NCBI GenBank assembly: GCA_040756575.1 | Contig: JBFLYP010000016.1 | Location: 1 to 60,592 of the forward strand | DNA length: 60,592 bases | Direction of reading: 5' to 3' | Source: DTYU01 sp040756575 | GTDB lineage: Bacteria > Bacillota > Desulfotomaculia > Desulfotomaculales > Ammonificaceae | In this document: positions 40,230 through 48,984 of the stretch, in pieces | How positions within the stretch are numbered: position 1 is the first letter of the stretch | Layout of the letters: each line of letters begins with the position of its first letter | Notes under the pieces: generated by a model | Databases searched by the model: none | What the model saw: the letters and a program-made list of their open reading frames with translations, nothing else | Told to the model about the DNA's origin: nothing | Made by a program: the position numbers and the translations under genes

Positions 40230-41147
40230 ATGCAGGGAGTTATCAACATCCTGAAGCCGCCGGGAATGACCTCGCATGATGTTGTGGACTGGATACGGAG
40301 GCTTTCGGGGGTCAAGAAGGTGGGTCATGCCGGCACTCTTGATCCGGAAGCCAGCGGCGTTTTGGTAGTTTTGGTTGGCAAGGCGACCAGGATAGCACAG
40401 TTTATTACTCAGGAGGACAAAGAGTACCGGGCGGAGGCCATTTTAGGGATAGAAACCGACACCCAGGACTCTTCCGGCAGGGTAGTCAAGAGTGCGGACG
40501 CTTCTTGGGTGACTGCCGAAGACGTGTTGAATGTGCTGCCGCGTTTTACCGGCAGGTTAAGCCAGGTTCCGCCGCCTGTGTCTGCCGTTCACTACCAGGG
40601 CAAGAGGCTTTATCAATTGGCCCGCGCGGGATGTATTGTGGAGGCGTCGCCGCGGACGGTCGAGATTCGTTATCTGCGGCTTTTACGGGGTGAATGGGGA
40701 GGTAAAAACCCCCGGCTGCTTTTTGATATTGCATGCTCCAAAGGAACTTATGTCAGGACGCTTATATCCGATATCGGGAAAGTGTTAGGAACGGGTGCCT
40801 GTGTAGGCTTTTTGCTGCGTATACGCGTGGGCAGGTTTGCAACAGAAACGGCGTATACCTTGGAAGAAATGGCCGCGCTACAGGCCACAGGGTGCCTCGA
40901 GAGGGCGATTATCCCGGTAGCAGACGCTCTTGGGTATCTTCCGCCGGTTGAGGTTAAGCCTTCGGCGATTAAATCAGTGCAAAACGGGGGCAGGCTTTAC
41001 CCGTCAGGGTCAACGACCGATATCGGACTGCTTCCGGCGGGAGCCCTTGCAAGACTGGTTTCCGGCCGGGAACTGTTAGCGGTCGCACGGGTGGAACGTT
41101 CGGCCGACGGCCGGGCAGTACTGAGGCCTGTATGGGTAAACGGATAG
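40230..41147 (+). CDS. truB: tRNA pseudouridine(55) synthase TruB
   Basis: TruB makes pseudouridine 55 in the T loop of tRNAs. The 305-residue protein has INILKPPGMTSHDVV near residues 5-19, the catalytic Asp in GHAGTLDPEASGVLVV near 33-48 and CSKGTYVRTLISDIG near 170-184. A C-terminal PUA-like segment is present. ATG lies three bases after nrnA with GAGAG upstream. Confidence 0.97.
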   Translation: MQGVINILKPPGMTSHDVVDWIRRLSGVKKVGHAGTLDPEASGVLVVLVGKATRIAQFITQEDKEYRAEAILGIETDTQDSSGRVVKSADASWVTAEDVLNVLPRFTGRLSQVPPPVSAVHYQGKRLYQLARAGCIVEASPRTVEIRYLRLLRGEWGGKNPRLLFDIACSKGTYVRTLISDIGKVLGTGACVGFLLRIRVGRFATETAYTLEEMAALQATGCLERAIIPVADALGYLPPVEVKPSAIKSVQNGGRLYPSGSTTDIGLLPAGALARLVSGRELLAVARVERSADGRAVLRPVWVNG

Positions 41148-41183
41148 AATTGTCAATATCATACTAAACTGGAGGTTTCACGG

Positions 41184-42116
41184 TTGAAGATTCTTACTGA
41201 CTATCACGGCTTGCGGCACAGGTACAAGCAAATATGTATCGGCTTGGGAAACTTTGACGGTGTTCATCTCGGTCACCAACACTTGATAAACCAGCTTGTA
41301 GGATTTGCCCGGAAGGTCGGTGGAACCGCCGTAGTCTTTACGTTTGAGCCGCATCCTGCCATGGTTTTAAAGCCGGAGACCGCACCGCCCCTTTTACTGG
41401 CACCCGAGCTTAAACACCGCATCATTGCGGGTTTCGGCGTTGACCTCCTGTTAGCCGTCCCTTTCACCCGGGAGTTTGCAAAGCTTGCCCCGGAAGAGTT
41501 TGTTAAAGAAGTGTTATGTGACGAAATAGGAGTGAAATCGGTTTTTGTTGGTTATAATTATACATTCGGGCACCGGGGGGTGGGTAAACCTGAGACCCTG
41601 GTCAGTCTCGGGTTACGGTATGGCTTTGAGGTCAACGTGGTTCCGCCGGTGACGGTGGACGGCAAACCGGTCTCTTCCACACTGATCCGCCATCTCGTTA
41701 TGGAGGGTAAAGTGGGCGAAGCGCGGGCCTATCTCGGCTACTATCCGGTATTTGCCGGCACTGTGGTATCCGGTGAACATAGAGGGACCGATTTGGGTTT
41801 TCCAACGGCCAACTTAGAGGTAGATGATCGTATGGTGGTGCCGGCCAACGGCGTCTACGCCGTAAAGGTGAGGGTTGAGGGAGAAATCTTCCTCGGAGTG
41901 GCGAATATCGGTGTGTGTCCGACATTTGCAAGCGGTTTGCCCCGGAAGCGGCGGATAGAGGTTTATGTTTTCGACTTTTACGGCGATCTTTACGGTAAGC
42001 GTATAGAGGTTTCGTTTACGAAACGCCTGCGTGAGGAACGGCGGTTTAAATCGGCTGCCGAGCTTGCGGAGCAAATACGGTGCGATGTTGCGGCTGCCAG
42101 GGCGCTTGCTGAGTAA
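41184..42116 (+). CDS. ribF: Bifunctional riboflavin kinase/FAD synthetase
   Basis: RibF phosphorylates riboflavin to FMN and adenylates it to FAD. The 310-residue protein has the nucleotidyltransferase motifs GLGNFDGVHLGHQHLI near residues 21-36 and SSTLIRHLVMEGKV near 161-174, then the kinase motif HRGTDLGFPTANLEV near 199-213 and the GVANIGVCPTF segment. TTG start after GGAGG. It ends the rimP-led conserved run before two small ORFs. Confidence 0.97.
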   Translation: MKILTDYHGLRHRYKQICIGLGNFDGVHLGHQHLINQLVGFARKVGGTAVVFTFEPHPAMVLKPETAPPLLLAPELKHRIIAGFGVDLLLAVPFTREFAKLAPEEFVKEVLCDEIGVKSVFVGYNYTFGHRGVGKPETLVSLGLRYGFEVNVVPPVTVDGKPVSSTLIRHLVMEGKVGEARAYLGYYPVFAGTVVSGEHRGTDLGFPTANLEVDDRMVVPANGVYAVKVRVEGEIFLGVANIGVCPTFASGLPRKRRIEVYVFDFYGDLYGKRIEVSFTKRLREERRFKSAAELAEQIRCDVAAARALAE

Positions 42117-42206
42117 TAATTTTATAGGTTTACCGACCCCTTACGGGCTTTCATAAAGGTACTTCTGCCTCCGTACAATAATAACTGGTTCGGGAACGGC
42201 AAGTCA

Positions 42207-42235
42207 TTTACAGCGTCTCGTGTTTGTGCTAAAAT
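42207..42235 (+). promoter_or_regulatory. Sigma-A type promoter before the small-gene pair
   Basis: TTTACA (42207-42212) and TAAAAT (42230-42235) are 17 bases apart, preceded by TG, about 42 bases before the first small gene. This gives the small genes and rpsO a transcript independent of ribF. Confidence 0.7.
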
Positions 42236-42276
42236 CTCACTTGAGCGCTGTAGAACGGTGAAAGGTGGCGCGTGCT

Positions 42277-42492
42277 GTGGTTTGCTCGGACTTGGCTCCC
42301 AAACTTACCGATTTCCAGGTCTGGCTCAACCAGATTGCAATAATTTGCTTGAGCGAAGATTTTCAGCGGCTTAAGGCCGAATTGGAATCGTTTTACAGAG
42401 AAGCCGATCCTTCTAAGGCGGGTGTGAAAGCGTTTGCAGATGCACTTTATGCCTTTTTAACTGAGTGTGAAGACACTGTGGCAACGTCTTGA
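42277..42492 (+). CDS. Hypothetical small protein (first of a pair)
   Basis: I do not recognise this protein of about 71 residues. It is predicted mostly helical with an acidic C-terminal half. GTG at 42277 has AAAGGTGG at ideal spacing; GTG at 42265 would overlap that site. A good promoter lies just upstream. The next gene starts 19 bases after its stop, so the two are probably co-expressed. Confidence 0.6.
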   Translation: MVCSDLAPKLTDFQVWLNQIAIICLSEDFQRLKAELESFYREADPSKAGVKAFADALYAFLTECEDTVATS

Positions 42493-42511
42493 GTCTGAGG
42501 AAGGCCTTTTT

Positions 42512-42733
42512 ATGCGGGTGATTATTACGGAGCATGCTATGAGAAGGCTTCGTGAGCCGCGCCAGGAGGATATAACCGTAGGAGATATTATTGAAGCCGC
42601 CGAGTCAATACCGGGAATGGTCGTTTCAGCCACTCGTTTCCGCGGTTTCACTTCGCGGTCGAACCGGTTTTTTGATATTGTTATCAAAGACATAAGTGAA
42701 GGGCGCCTGGTCATCACGGTCATAGGGAAATGA
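42512..42733 (+). CDS. Hypothetical small protein resembling DUF4258
   Basis: This 73-residue protein has an N-terminal ITEHAMRRLREP segment, a middle helix DIIEAAESIPG and a C-terminal strand LVITVIGK. The layout resembles DUF4258-type proteins (strand, His-Ala helix, and closing strand), which are related to RelE/BrnT-like toxins; this is a resemblance by eye only. ATG at 42512 follows GAGGAAGG. Together with the helical protein before it, it has the size and order of an antitoxin-toxin pair. Confidence 0.6.
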   Translation: MRVIITEHAMRRLREPRQEDITVGDIIEAAESIPGMVVSATRFRGFTSRSNRFFDIVIKDISEGRLVITVIGK

Positions 42734-42805
42734 ACCGCGGGCGCGGACAAGTCGAGTCCGTACGCTTGTCTGGGCTTACGGCAATTACGGAGGGAGGTGA
42801 AGGTG

Positions 42806-43075
42806 GTGGCGCTGACAACGGAGAGGAAGCAATCGATCATTGAGTCTTTCAGGGTGCACGAAAACGACACCGGTTCTCCGGAAGTTCAGATCGCCATCAT
42901 GACCGAAAGAATCAACCTGTTAAGCGAGCATCTTAAGGTACATAAAAAAGATTTTCACTCGCGGCGGGGTCTCTTGAAACTGGTCGGTCAGAGGCGGGCA
43001 CTTCTGAATTACTTGCGGGATTACAGCTTTGAACGCTACCAACAATTGATTCAAAAATTAGGTTTGAGAAAGTAG
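42806..43075 (+). CDS. rpsO: 30S ribosomal protein S15
   Basis: S15 binds the central domain of 16S rRNA. The 89-residue protein shows the full family pattern, including HENDTGSPEVQIAIMTERI near residues 17-35 and HSRRGLLKLVGQRRALLNYL near 50-69. Several GTG codons are in frame; 42806 gives the conserved N-terminus MALTTERK and good spacing from AGGGAGG. A strong terminator follows, then pnp, as in most bacteria. Confidence 0.97.
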   Translation: MALTTERKQSIIESFRVHENDTGSPEVQIAIMTERINLLSEHLKVHKKDFHSRRGLLKLVGQRRALLNYLRDYSFERYQQLIQKLGLRK

Positions 43076-43078
43076 TAG

Positions 43079-43101
43079 CGGGGTATAACCCCGTTTTTTT
43101 T
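43079..43101 (+). terminator. Rho-independent terminator after rpsO
   Basis: CGGGG and CCCCG form a stem around a TATAA-containing loop and are followed by eight T residues. Confidence 0.9.
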
Positions 43102-43104
43102 AGA

Positions 43105-43134
43105 AGACCGCTGCAAGACTTCGCCTGGCAAATG
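43105..43134 (-). repeat. Repeat family B copy, reverse orientation
   Basis: Read on the minus strand, CATTTGCCAGGCGAAGTCTT followed by GCAGCGGTCT is the longest match to the family consensus. It sits between the rpsO terminator and pnp. Confidence 0.65.
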
Positions 43135-43258
43135 GGAAGTATGAGGTGGGAGCTCCGGGCTATTTACTGGGAATTCTTGTAAGCGTGAATTTAATGAGCT
43201 TACCTTTTTCAACAAGTTAGAGTTTGCTGCAACATTCTTTTAGGAGGCAAAGGTTTTC

Positions 43259-45457
43259 ATGTTGGATAGAAAGATGCTTAGAAGAGAGATGTCTGTCGGC
43301 GGACGGCAACTGGCCCTGGAAGTGGGGCACGTTGCCCGGCAGGCATCCGCAGCGGTGATCGCACGCTATGGCGATACGACGGTTTTAGTGACTACTACCA
43401 TGGCTTCAGAGCCGCGGGAGGGTATCGATTTTTTCCCGCTGCTCGTTGATTACGAAGAACGTCATTATGCTGTAGGCAAAATACCCGGCGGTTTTCTCCG
43501 CCGGGAGGGAAGACCGGGGGAGAAGGCCGTCCTGTCGGCACGCCTCATTGACCGTTCGATTCGCCCCCTTTTTCCCCAAAAGATGCGGCGCGACGTGCAC
43601 GTAGTGGCGACTATAATGTCCGTTGACCAGGATTGTGCCCCCGAGATCGCGGCAATGATCGGAGCTTCGGCGGCTCTTACGCTTTCCGAGATTCCGTTTG
43701 CAGGGCCGATCGGCGGCGTTATGGTGGGGTTAATAGACGGTGAACTGGTAATAAACCCAACGATTGCACAGGAAGAGCAAAACAGACTCCATTTGGTTGT
43801 TGCCGGCACCCGGGAAGCGATCATGATGGTCGAATGCGGGGCGAAAGAAGTACCCGAGGATACGATTCTCGAGGCTATAGACTTGGGACACCGGGTCATA
43901 CAGGAGATCGTGGACTTCATCGCAGCGTTCCGGGAAGAGGCTTTAACCCTGGGATTAGCTTCTCCCAAAATGGAGTTGCAATTCCCGGAGCCGGATGCCG
44001 GCCTGATAAATGAGATAACGGATACAGCAACAGCGATCTTTCGTAAGGCGGTGCAACGCTGCATCGACGAGCGACTGGGGAAAAAAGCACGGGAAGAGTT
44101 GTTGGAGGGTGTCAGGAATGACCTCATAGCCGCTTTTTTGGGAAAATACCCGGACGAAGAAGAGGCGGTGCGGGAGCAGGTCGAAATCGTTGAAAAAACC
44201 GTCGTTCGGGAATTTATCCGTACTAAAAAAGTGCGGATCGACGGCCGGGGTACCAACGAGATCCGGGAGCTCAGCACGGAAGTCGGATTTCTCCCTCGAA
44301 CCCACGGTTCCGGCCTCTTCACCCGGGGTCAGACACAGGTGTTATCTGTGGTAACCTTAGGCGCGATCGGTGATGAGCAGATCCTGGACGGGCTTGGCAT
44401 TGAGGAGACCAAGCGGTTCATGCACCATTACAACTTTCCGCCTTACAGTACCGGTGAGGTCCGCCCGATGCGTTCCCCGGGCAGGCGGGAAATCGGGCAC
44501 GGAGCACTTGCCGAGCGGGCGTTGGAGGCGGTTATTCCGCCCGAGGGTGTTTTCCCCTATACCATCCGGATCGTCTCGGAGGTCCTGGAATCCAACGGCT
44601 CCACTTCAATGGGCAGTGTTTGCGCTTCCACGCTCGCATTGATGGATGCCGGGGTTCCGATTAAAGCTCCGGTAGCCGGAATTGCTATGGGCCTGATCAA
44701 AGACGGCGATGAGGTCAACATCCTAACCGATATTCAGGGCATTGAGGATCACTTAGGTGATATGGACTTTAAGGTTGCCGGGACCTCCGAAGGGATTACG
44801 GCGCTCCAGATGGATATAAAGATACCCGGGGTTACGCGTGAGATCTTGAGTCAGGCGCTGGCGCAGGCACGGGAGGCGCGTTTACATATCTTGGACGCGA
44901 TCAAGCAAACGATCGCGGAGCCGCGGCCCGAGCTCTCACCTTATGCGCCGCGCGTTTTGCATTTAGTTATTGATCCCGATAAGATCCGGGATGTGATCGG
45001 TCCGGGCGGAAAAATTATCCGTAAGATTATCGAAATTACCGGAGCCGAGATCGACGTCGAAGATGACGGCCGGGTCTTCATTACCGCGCCGACGCAGGAT
45101 GCAGGACAGCAGGCCATGGAAATCATCCAGAATATCACGGCCGAGGTCACGGTCGGCAAGGTTTACCTTGGTAGGGTCACCCGGGTTGCAGACTTCGGGT
45201 GCTTTGTAGAAATAATACCGGGGGTGCTAGGCCTGCCCGGCAAAGAGGGCCTCGTCCACATTTCGCAGCTTGCGCCGCAGCGTGTGGAGAGGGTGGAGGA
45301 CGTAGTAAAAGAGGGTGACCAGGTTCTGGTTAAGGTCATCGGCTACGATAACCAGGGCAGAATCAAGCTGTCGAAGAAAGAAGCCATGCGGGCGACGGAG
45401 CACCGCGAGAGGAAACGGCACGAAAGACGCCCGCCGCGGATTAAAATGCATTCCTGA
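43259..45457 (+). CDS. pnp: Polyribonucleotide nucleotidyltransferase (PNPase)
   Basis: PNPase degrades RNA 3' to 5' with phosphate. The 732-residue protein has two RNase PH-like domains (first with FFPLLVDYEERHYAVGKIPG near 60-79, second with LPRTHGSGLFTRGQTQ near 348-363 and GTSEGITALQMDIKI near 511-525), a KH domain (DPDKIRDVIGPGGKIIRKI near 572-590) and an S1 domain near 640-700. ATG after GGAGGCAAAGG. Full length. Confidence 0.98.
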   Translation: MLDRKMLRREMSVGGRQLALEVGHVARQASAAVIARYGDTTVLVTTTMASEPREGIDFFPLLVDYEERHYAVGKIPGGFLRREGRPGEKAVLSARLIDRSIRPLFPQKMRRDVHVVATIMSVDQDCAPEIAAMIGASAALTLSEIPFAGPIGGVMVGLIDGELVINPTIAQEEQNRLHLVVAGTREAIMMVECGAKEVPEDTILEAIDLGHRVIQEIVDFIAAFREEALTLGLASPKMELQFPEPDAGLINEITDTATAIFRKAVQRCIDERLGKKAREELLEGVRNDLIAAFLGKYPDEEEAVREQVEIVEKTVVREFIRTKKVRIDGRGTNEIRELSTEVGFLPRTHGSGLFTRGQTQVLSVVTLGAIGDEQILDGLGIEETKRFMHHYNFPPYSTGEVRPMRSPGRREIGHGALAERALEAVIPPEGVFPYTIRIVSEVLESNGSTSMGSVCASTLALMDAGVPIKAPVAGIAMGLIKDGDEVNILTDIQGIEDHLGDMDFKVAGTSEGITALQMDIKIPGVTREILSQALAQAREARLHILDAIKQTIAEPRPELSPYAPRVLHLVIDPDKIRDVIGPGGKIIRKIIEITGAEIDVEDDGRVFITAPTQDAGQQAMEIIQNITAEVTVGKVYLGRVTRVADFGCFVEIIPGVLGLPGKEGLVHISQLAPQRVERVEDVVKEGDQVLVKVIGYDNQGRIKLSKKEAMRATEHRERKRHERRPPRIKMHS

Positions 45458-45492
45458 AAAGCTTCGCGCATAAACATTTTAAAAACTGCCGG

Positions 45493-45520
45493 ATCCCCTT
45501 TGAGGGGATTTCGCTTTTTT
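45493..45520 (+). terminator. Probable terminator after pnp
   Basis: ATCCCC and GGGGAT pair around TTTGA and a run of six T follows five bases later. It lies just before the deacetylase gene. Confidence 0.6.
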
Positions 45521-45536
45521 GCGGGAGGTTGTCCTT

Positions 45537-46265
45537 ATGGCCTTTTTCATTTTGAGATTGCGCTGGACGGTGCGTTATCTGGTGCTCTTGCTTCTCGGCC
45601 TCGGTATCCCATCCCTGACGGGATATTTAATCTCTCTTGAAGACAAACCCGTTACGACCGGCGCGCCTGGGCCCGTTTACCAAGGTCCCGACGATAGGCG
45701 CCGCATCGCGCTTACCTTTAACGTTTGCTGGGGTGAAGAATATCTGCCGCAGATAATGAAGATCCTCCGCGATAACAAGGTCGGGGCTACCTTTTTCCTT
45801 GGCGGAGAGTGGGTGGAGAAATTCCCGGAACTGGCCCAGGAAATCGGACGCGATTTCGAAGTGGGCAGCCATGGCTATTACCACCGGCACCCCGACCGGC
45901 TTTCGGTTACGGAAAACCTTGCGGACCTGAAAAAAGCGGAGGCCGCCATCCGGCGCATCACCAAAAAGCAGCCGCGCCTGTTTGCTCCGCCGTACGGGGA
46001 GTGCGGTCCTTCCATCCTCCAGGCGGCGGATGCGGCCGGGTACCGGGTTATCCTGTGGAGCGTCGATACGGTCGACTGGAGAAGACCTGCGGCGGCTCAA
46101 ATCAGCGGCAAGGTTATCAGCCGGGCGCACAACGGCGCAATTGTCCTCCTGCACCCCACCGCGCCCACAGCAGAGGCGCTCCCGGTAATAATTCGTGAGC
46201 TTTCCGGGCGCGGCTTTGAATTTGTAAGTGTGTCCGCTCTTTTGGGGGATGTTACAAAACCCTAA
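45537..46265 (+). CDS. Polysaccharide deacetylase family protein (YlxY/PdaB-like)
   Basis: This 242-residue protein has an N-terminal membrane segment YLVLLLLGLGIPSLTGYLI and a NodB-type domain: ALTFNVCWGEEYLPQIMKIL near residues 56-75, ATFFLGGEWVEKFPEL near 82, SHGYYHRHPDRLS near 108-120 with the metal-binding histidines, RLFAPPYGECGP near 149 and ILLHPT-like IVLLHPTAP near 203. The usual catalytic Asp pair (FDDG) is replaced by NVCWGEE, as in many YlxY proteins, so catalytic activity is uncertain. Place between pnp and the M16 peptidase is conserved in spore formers. Confidence 0.88.
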   Translation: MAFFILRLRWTVRYLVLLLLGLGIPSLTGYLISLEDKPVTTGAPGPVYQGPDDRRRIALTFNVCWGEEYLPQIMKILRDNKVGATFFLGGEWVEKFPELAQEIGRDFEVGSHGYYHRHPDRLSVTENLADLKKAEAAIRRITKKQPRLFAPPYGECGPSILQAADAAGYRVILWSVDTVDWRRPAAAQISGKVISRAHNGAIVLLHPTAPTAEALPVIIRELSGRGFEFVSVSALLGDVTKP

Positions 46266-46329
46266 ACCGGCGGATGACCCGGAACGTACCTGGCAGTACT
46301 GAAATACCGGACTGTAAGCGCCGGGTATT

Positions 46330-46357
46330 GCCCGGGCGAAGAAGTTTTGCAGCGGTT
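46330..46357 (+). repeat. Repeat family B copy, divergent left part
   Basis: The core GAAGTTTTGCAGCGGTTT matches the family; the left part is altered. Confidence 0.55.
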
Positions 46358-46532
46358 TCCCCCTTAGGCGAAGAGTAAGTTTGATGGGGCGGGGCAAGGC
46401 ACGCATCAGAATATTTTTATTGCCGGCCGGCAGATAGGATTATCAAATCCGATAAAGGGAAATTTACTTTAAGGAGGATTACAACGTTCCTTGTAGAAAT
46501 CTTAACAGGATTAGCGTAAAGAAGGTGTGGTT

Positions 46533-47795
46533 TTGGTACAGGTAGCAGAACTTCCCAACGGCGTTACAATTTTAACTGAAGAAATCCCCCATGTCCGATC
46601 GGTAGCGGTCGGAATCTGGGTGGATGTAGGGTCAAGGGATGAGACGCCGGAGCAAAACGGCATTTCTCATTTTATTGAACACGCTCTTTTCAAGGGGACA
46701 GCCAACCGTTCTGCAAAGAGGATCGCGGAAGAGCTTGACGCTGTCGGCGGCCAGCTTAACGCCTTCACGGCGAAGGAATACACGTGTTTTTACGCGAAGG
46801 TGCTTGACGAGCATTTTCCCTTAGCTGTTGATGTTCTGACGGATATGCTTTTCAATTCCCGTTTCAACATGGAAGACCTGGAACGGGAAAAGAATGTGAT
46901 TCTCGAAGAGATTAAGATGTATGAAGATACCCCCGATGAGCTGGTGCACGATGTGTTTACCAGCACCATCTGGCAGGGACACGCTTTGGGGCGCCCGGTG
47001 ATCGGTACTGAACAAGTGATCAGGAACCTTTCCCGGGATGATTTGCTGCGTTTTTATGAGCGTTATTACCTCCGGGGGAGGATGGTGGTTGCGGTTGCCG
47101 GCAACATCGGGCATGAAAGAGCGGTGACAGCGCTTGAAACGGCTTTTGGCAAAGTAAACGGGAATAAAGAGGCGCGGGCAAGGGTCCGGCCGGAACCAAG
47201 GGCCGAGATATGCCACCGCCCCCGCGATACCGAGCAGGTGCACCTGTGTCTCGGTACGCCGGGAGTTGCATTGGGAGACGACGCCTCATACGTATTTCAG
47301 GTGCTTAACACGGCCCTGGGCGGCGGGATGAGTTCCCGGCTCTTCCAGCGGATACGTGAGGAGAGCGGGCTCGTTTATTCGGTTTATTCTTATCACAGCG
47401 CTTACCATGACACAGGGCTGTTTTGCATATATGCAGGTTTGGCCCCGTCGAACGTGGCCCAAACACTTGACATGGTGGCAGCAGAGGTTGCCGCCGTCCG
47501 CGGCCGGGGCGTTACCGAAGAGGAGCTGACGCGCGCTAAAAACCAGCTTAAGGGCAGTTTCCTGCTGAGCCTGGAGAGTGTGACTACCAGGATGAGCCGG
47601 ATGGGGAAGTCGCAGCTTTATCTCGGTAAAGTGCTGACACCGGAAGAAGTGGTTGCGCGGATTGAAAGCGTTACCTTGAAAGACGTTTATGATTTAGCAA
47701 ACAGAGTTTTCAGGCCGGAGAACTTCACCTTCGCTTCCATCGGTCCCTGGGAAGATGGCGCCGCCTGGGCTAAGGCTCTCGGGAGGCTTTCCTGA
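46533..47795 (+). CDS. M16-family zinc peptidase (MlpA/YmxG-like)
   Basis: This 420-residue protein is an insulinase-type peptidase. The inverted zinc motif HFIEHALFKGT (HxxEH) lies near residues 46-56 with the third ligand Glu in the ENVILEEIKMYED-like segment NVILEEIKMYEDTP near 124-137. The C-terminal half includes the R/Y pair region SSRLFQRIREESGLVYSVYS near 270-289. TTG at 46533 gives the usual N-terminus VQVAELPNGV; GTG at 46527 overlaps the AAGGTG site. It overlaps dut as TGATG and belongs to the conserved pnp-ylxY-mlpA-dut order. Substrate is unknown. Confidence 0.93.
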   Translation: MVQVAELPNGVTILTEEIPHVRSVAVGIWVDVGSRDETPEQNGISHFIEHALFKGTANRSAKRIAEELDAVGGQLNAFTAKEYTCFYAKVLDEHFPLAVDVLTDMLFNSRFNMEDLEREKNVILEEIKMYEDTPDELVHDVFTSTIWQGHALGRPVIGTEQVIRNLSRDDLLRFYERYYLRGRMVVAVAGNIGHERAVTALETAFGKVNGNKEARARVRPEPRAEICHRPRDTEQVHLCLGTPGVALGDDASYVFQVLNTALGGGMSSRLFQRIREESGLVYSVYSYHSAYHDTGLFCIYAGLAPSNVAQTLDMVAAEVAAVRGRGVTEEELTRAKNQLKGSFLLSLESVTTRMSRMGKSQLYLGKVLTPEEVVARIESVTLKDVYDLANRVFRPENFTFASIGPWEDGAAWAKALGRLS

Positions 47796-48250
47796 TGCCG
47801 GAGAAGGGTACGGTTGAGGTTTCAATCCAGCGCCTGCCCGGCGCGGAAGATTTGCCGCTGCCGGAATACGCCACCGCTGAAGCCGCCGGGCTTGACCTTT
47901 ACGCGGCGCTGCCCGAAGCCGTAGAGCTCCCTCCGGGTGAGCGACGTTTGATTCCGACCGGTATTGCTATCGCGCTGCCGGAGGGGTACGAGGCACAGGT
48001 GAGACCCCGCAGCGGTTTAGCCCTTAAGTACGGCATCACCCTCTTAAACACTCCCGGGACCGTCGACGCCGACTACCGTGGTGAAATTAAGGTCATCATG
48101 ATAAACCTCGGCGGGGAGACGTTTAAAGTCGAACGCGGCGACCGTATCGCCCAGCTTGTAGTGAAGCCCGTAACTAAGGTCAAATGGCGGGAAACTGACA
48201 GCCTCAATTCCACCCCGCGGGGCGACGGCGGCTTCGGGCACACAGGCTAA
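47795..48250 (+). CDS. dut: Deoxyuridine 5'-triphosphate nucleotidohydrolase
   Basis: dUTPase hydrolyses dUTP to dUMP, keeping uracil out of DNA. All five trimeric dUTPase motifs are present: AGLDLYAALPE near residues 31-41, RPRSGLALKYGI near 71-82, NTPGTVDADYRGEIKV near 86-101, GDRIAQLVVKPV near 115-126 and STPRGDGGFGHTG at the end. Length 151, standard. Confidence 0.97.
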   Translation: MPEKGTVEVSIQRLPGAEDLPLPEYATAEAAGLDLYAALPEAVELPPGERRLIPTGIAIALPEGYEAQVRPRSGLALKYGITLLNTPGTVDADYRGEIKVIMINLGGETFKVERGDRIAQLVVKPVTKVKWRETDSLNSTPRGDGGFGHTG

Positions 48251-48602
48251 GGGTTCCGCCGGACTGCTCCGCGTCTCACGCTTCCCTTGCGCCCGGGAAT
48301 ACGTTTCAATCTCCTAAACCCTATTTCTTCGGCGTTTTTGGGGTTGCCCACATACGTTCCAGAGGAAAATCCTTTTGGAAACTAAAAACCCTTATTTTCT
48401 GACCGGCGCCTGCTTTGTTCTTCAAGCCTCCCCATCACTCCTCTGTGACTTCCCCCTCGGTCCTTGCCCTTACCAGTACCGCCCGCAGCTGTAATCCTCC
48501 ATGTGATGTAGCGCAAAAAATAAGGCCTTCTTGCTCCCAGTGCTTCTGTATATTGTCGCCGGTTAACAAAGTTTTGTCTGACCGCTTGACCCATTTTGTT
48601 AT

Positions 48603-48656
48603 TGTGTAAAATTAATAACATAGTCTGGAAGGTGGTGGACTTTTTGCCAAGGGGAG
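48603..48656 (+). repeat. Repeat family C, copy 1 (leader-like)
   Basis: TGTGTAAAAT, CATAGTCTGG, TGGACT and TTGCCAAGGGGAG occur in the same order and spacing as at 50181-50234. The right end looks like a Shine-Dalgarno site. Confidence 0.65.
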
Positions 48657-48659
48657 ACC

Positions 48660-48945
48660 GCAACCTTTGAGACCGGGAAAGCAAAACATACAGTAACCGC
48701 CGAAACCCGCGTCGTGATAACCTCGCTTCCTTCCCAACCAAACTGGTGCGCCGGCGACGGGCAATCCATACCAATGGAAAAAGGCGAATCTGCCCAGCAC
48801 CATTGCCGGCAACGGATTTGTCGTGGGTATCGGGAATTCAGACCGTCACTTTGTGTGGCAGGTGAATAATGCCGTGAATACCTTTAAGCCTAAACCTTTA
48901 ACAAGCGAACTATTCAAGTTCAATCACTCTGAGTCCGAACCGTGA
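48660..48945 (+). pseudogene. Remnant of an unknown coding gene
   Basis: Two open stretches in different frames follow the family C leader. The first starts near 48667 with ETGKAKHTVTAETRVVI; the second ends at a TGA at 48943-48945 and includes IAGNGFVVGIGNSDRHFVWQ. A related CCGGGAAA..AAAA..AGTAA block also follows leader copy 2. I cannot name the family. Confidence 0.35.
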
Positions 48946-48984
48946 AACCGTCCTCCCAAGGTTCATTCCGTTAAGGTCCAAGCC

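Larger units (their letters stand above)
48251..48984. other. Decayed non-coding stretch with a repeated leader
   Basis: No intact gene is supported. A family C leader (48603-48656) is followed by broken coding sequence: one frame reads TGKAKHTVTAETRVVI, another from about 48770 to 48945 reads GNPYQWKKANLPSTIAGNGF and continues to a TGA after HSESEP. The frames do not join, which suggests a dead secreted-type gene. Confidence 0.5.

Noticed and set aside
48382..48774. 130-codon minus-strand frame after dut
   Set aside because: Arg-rich low-information sequence crossing repeat family C; no ribosome binding site or motif.
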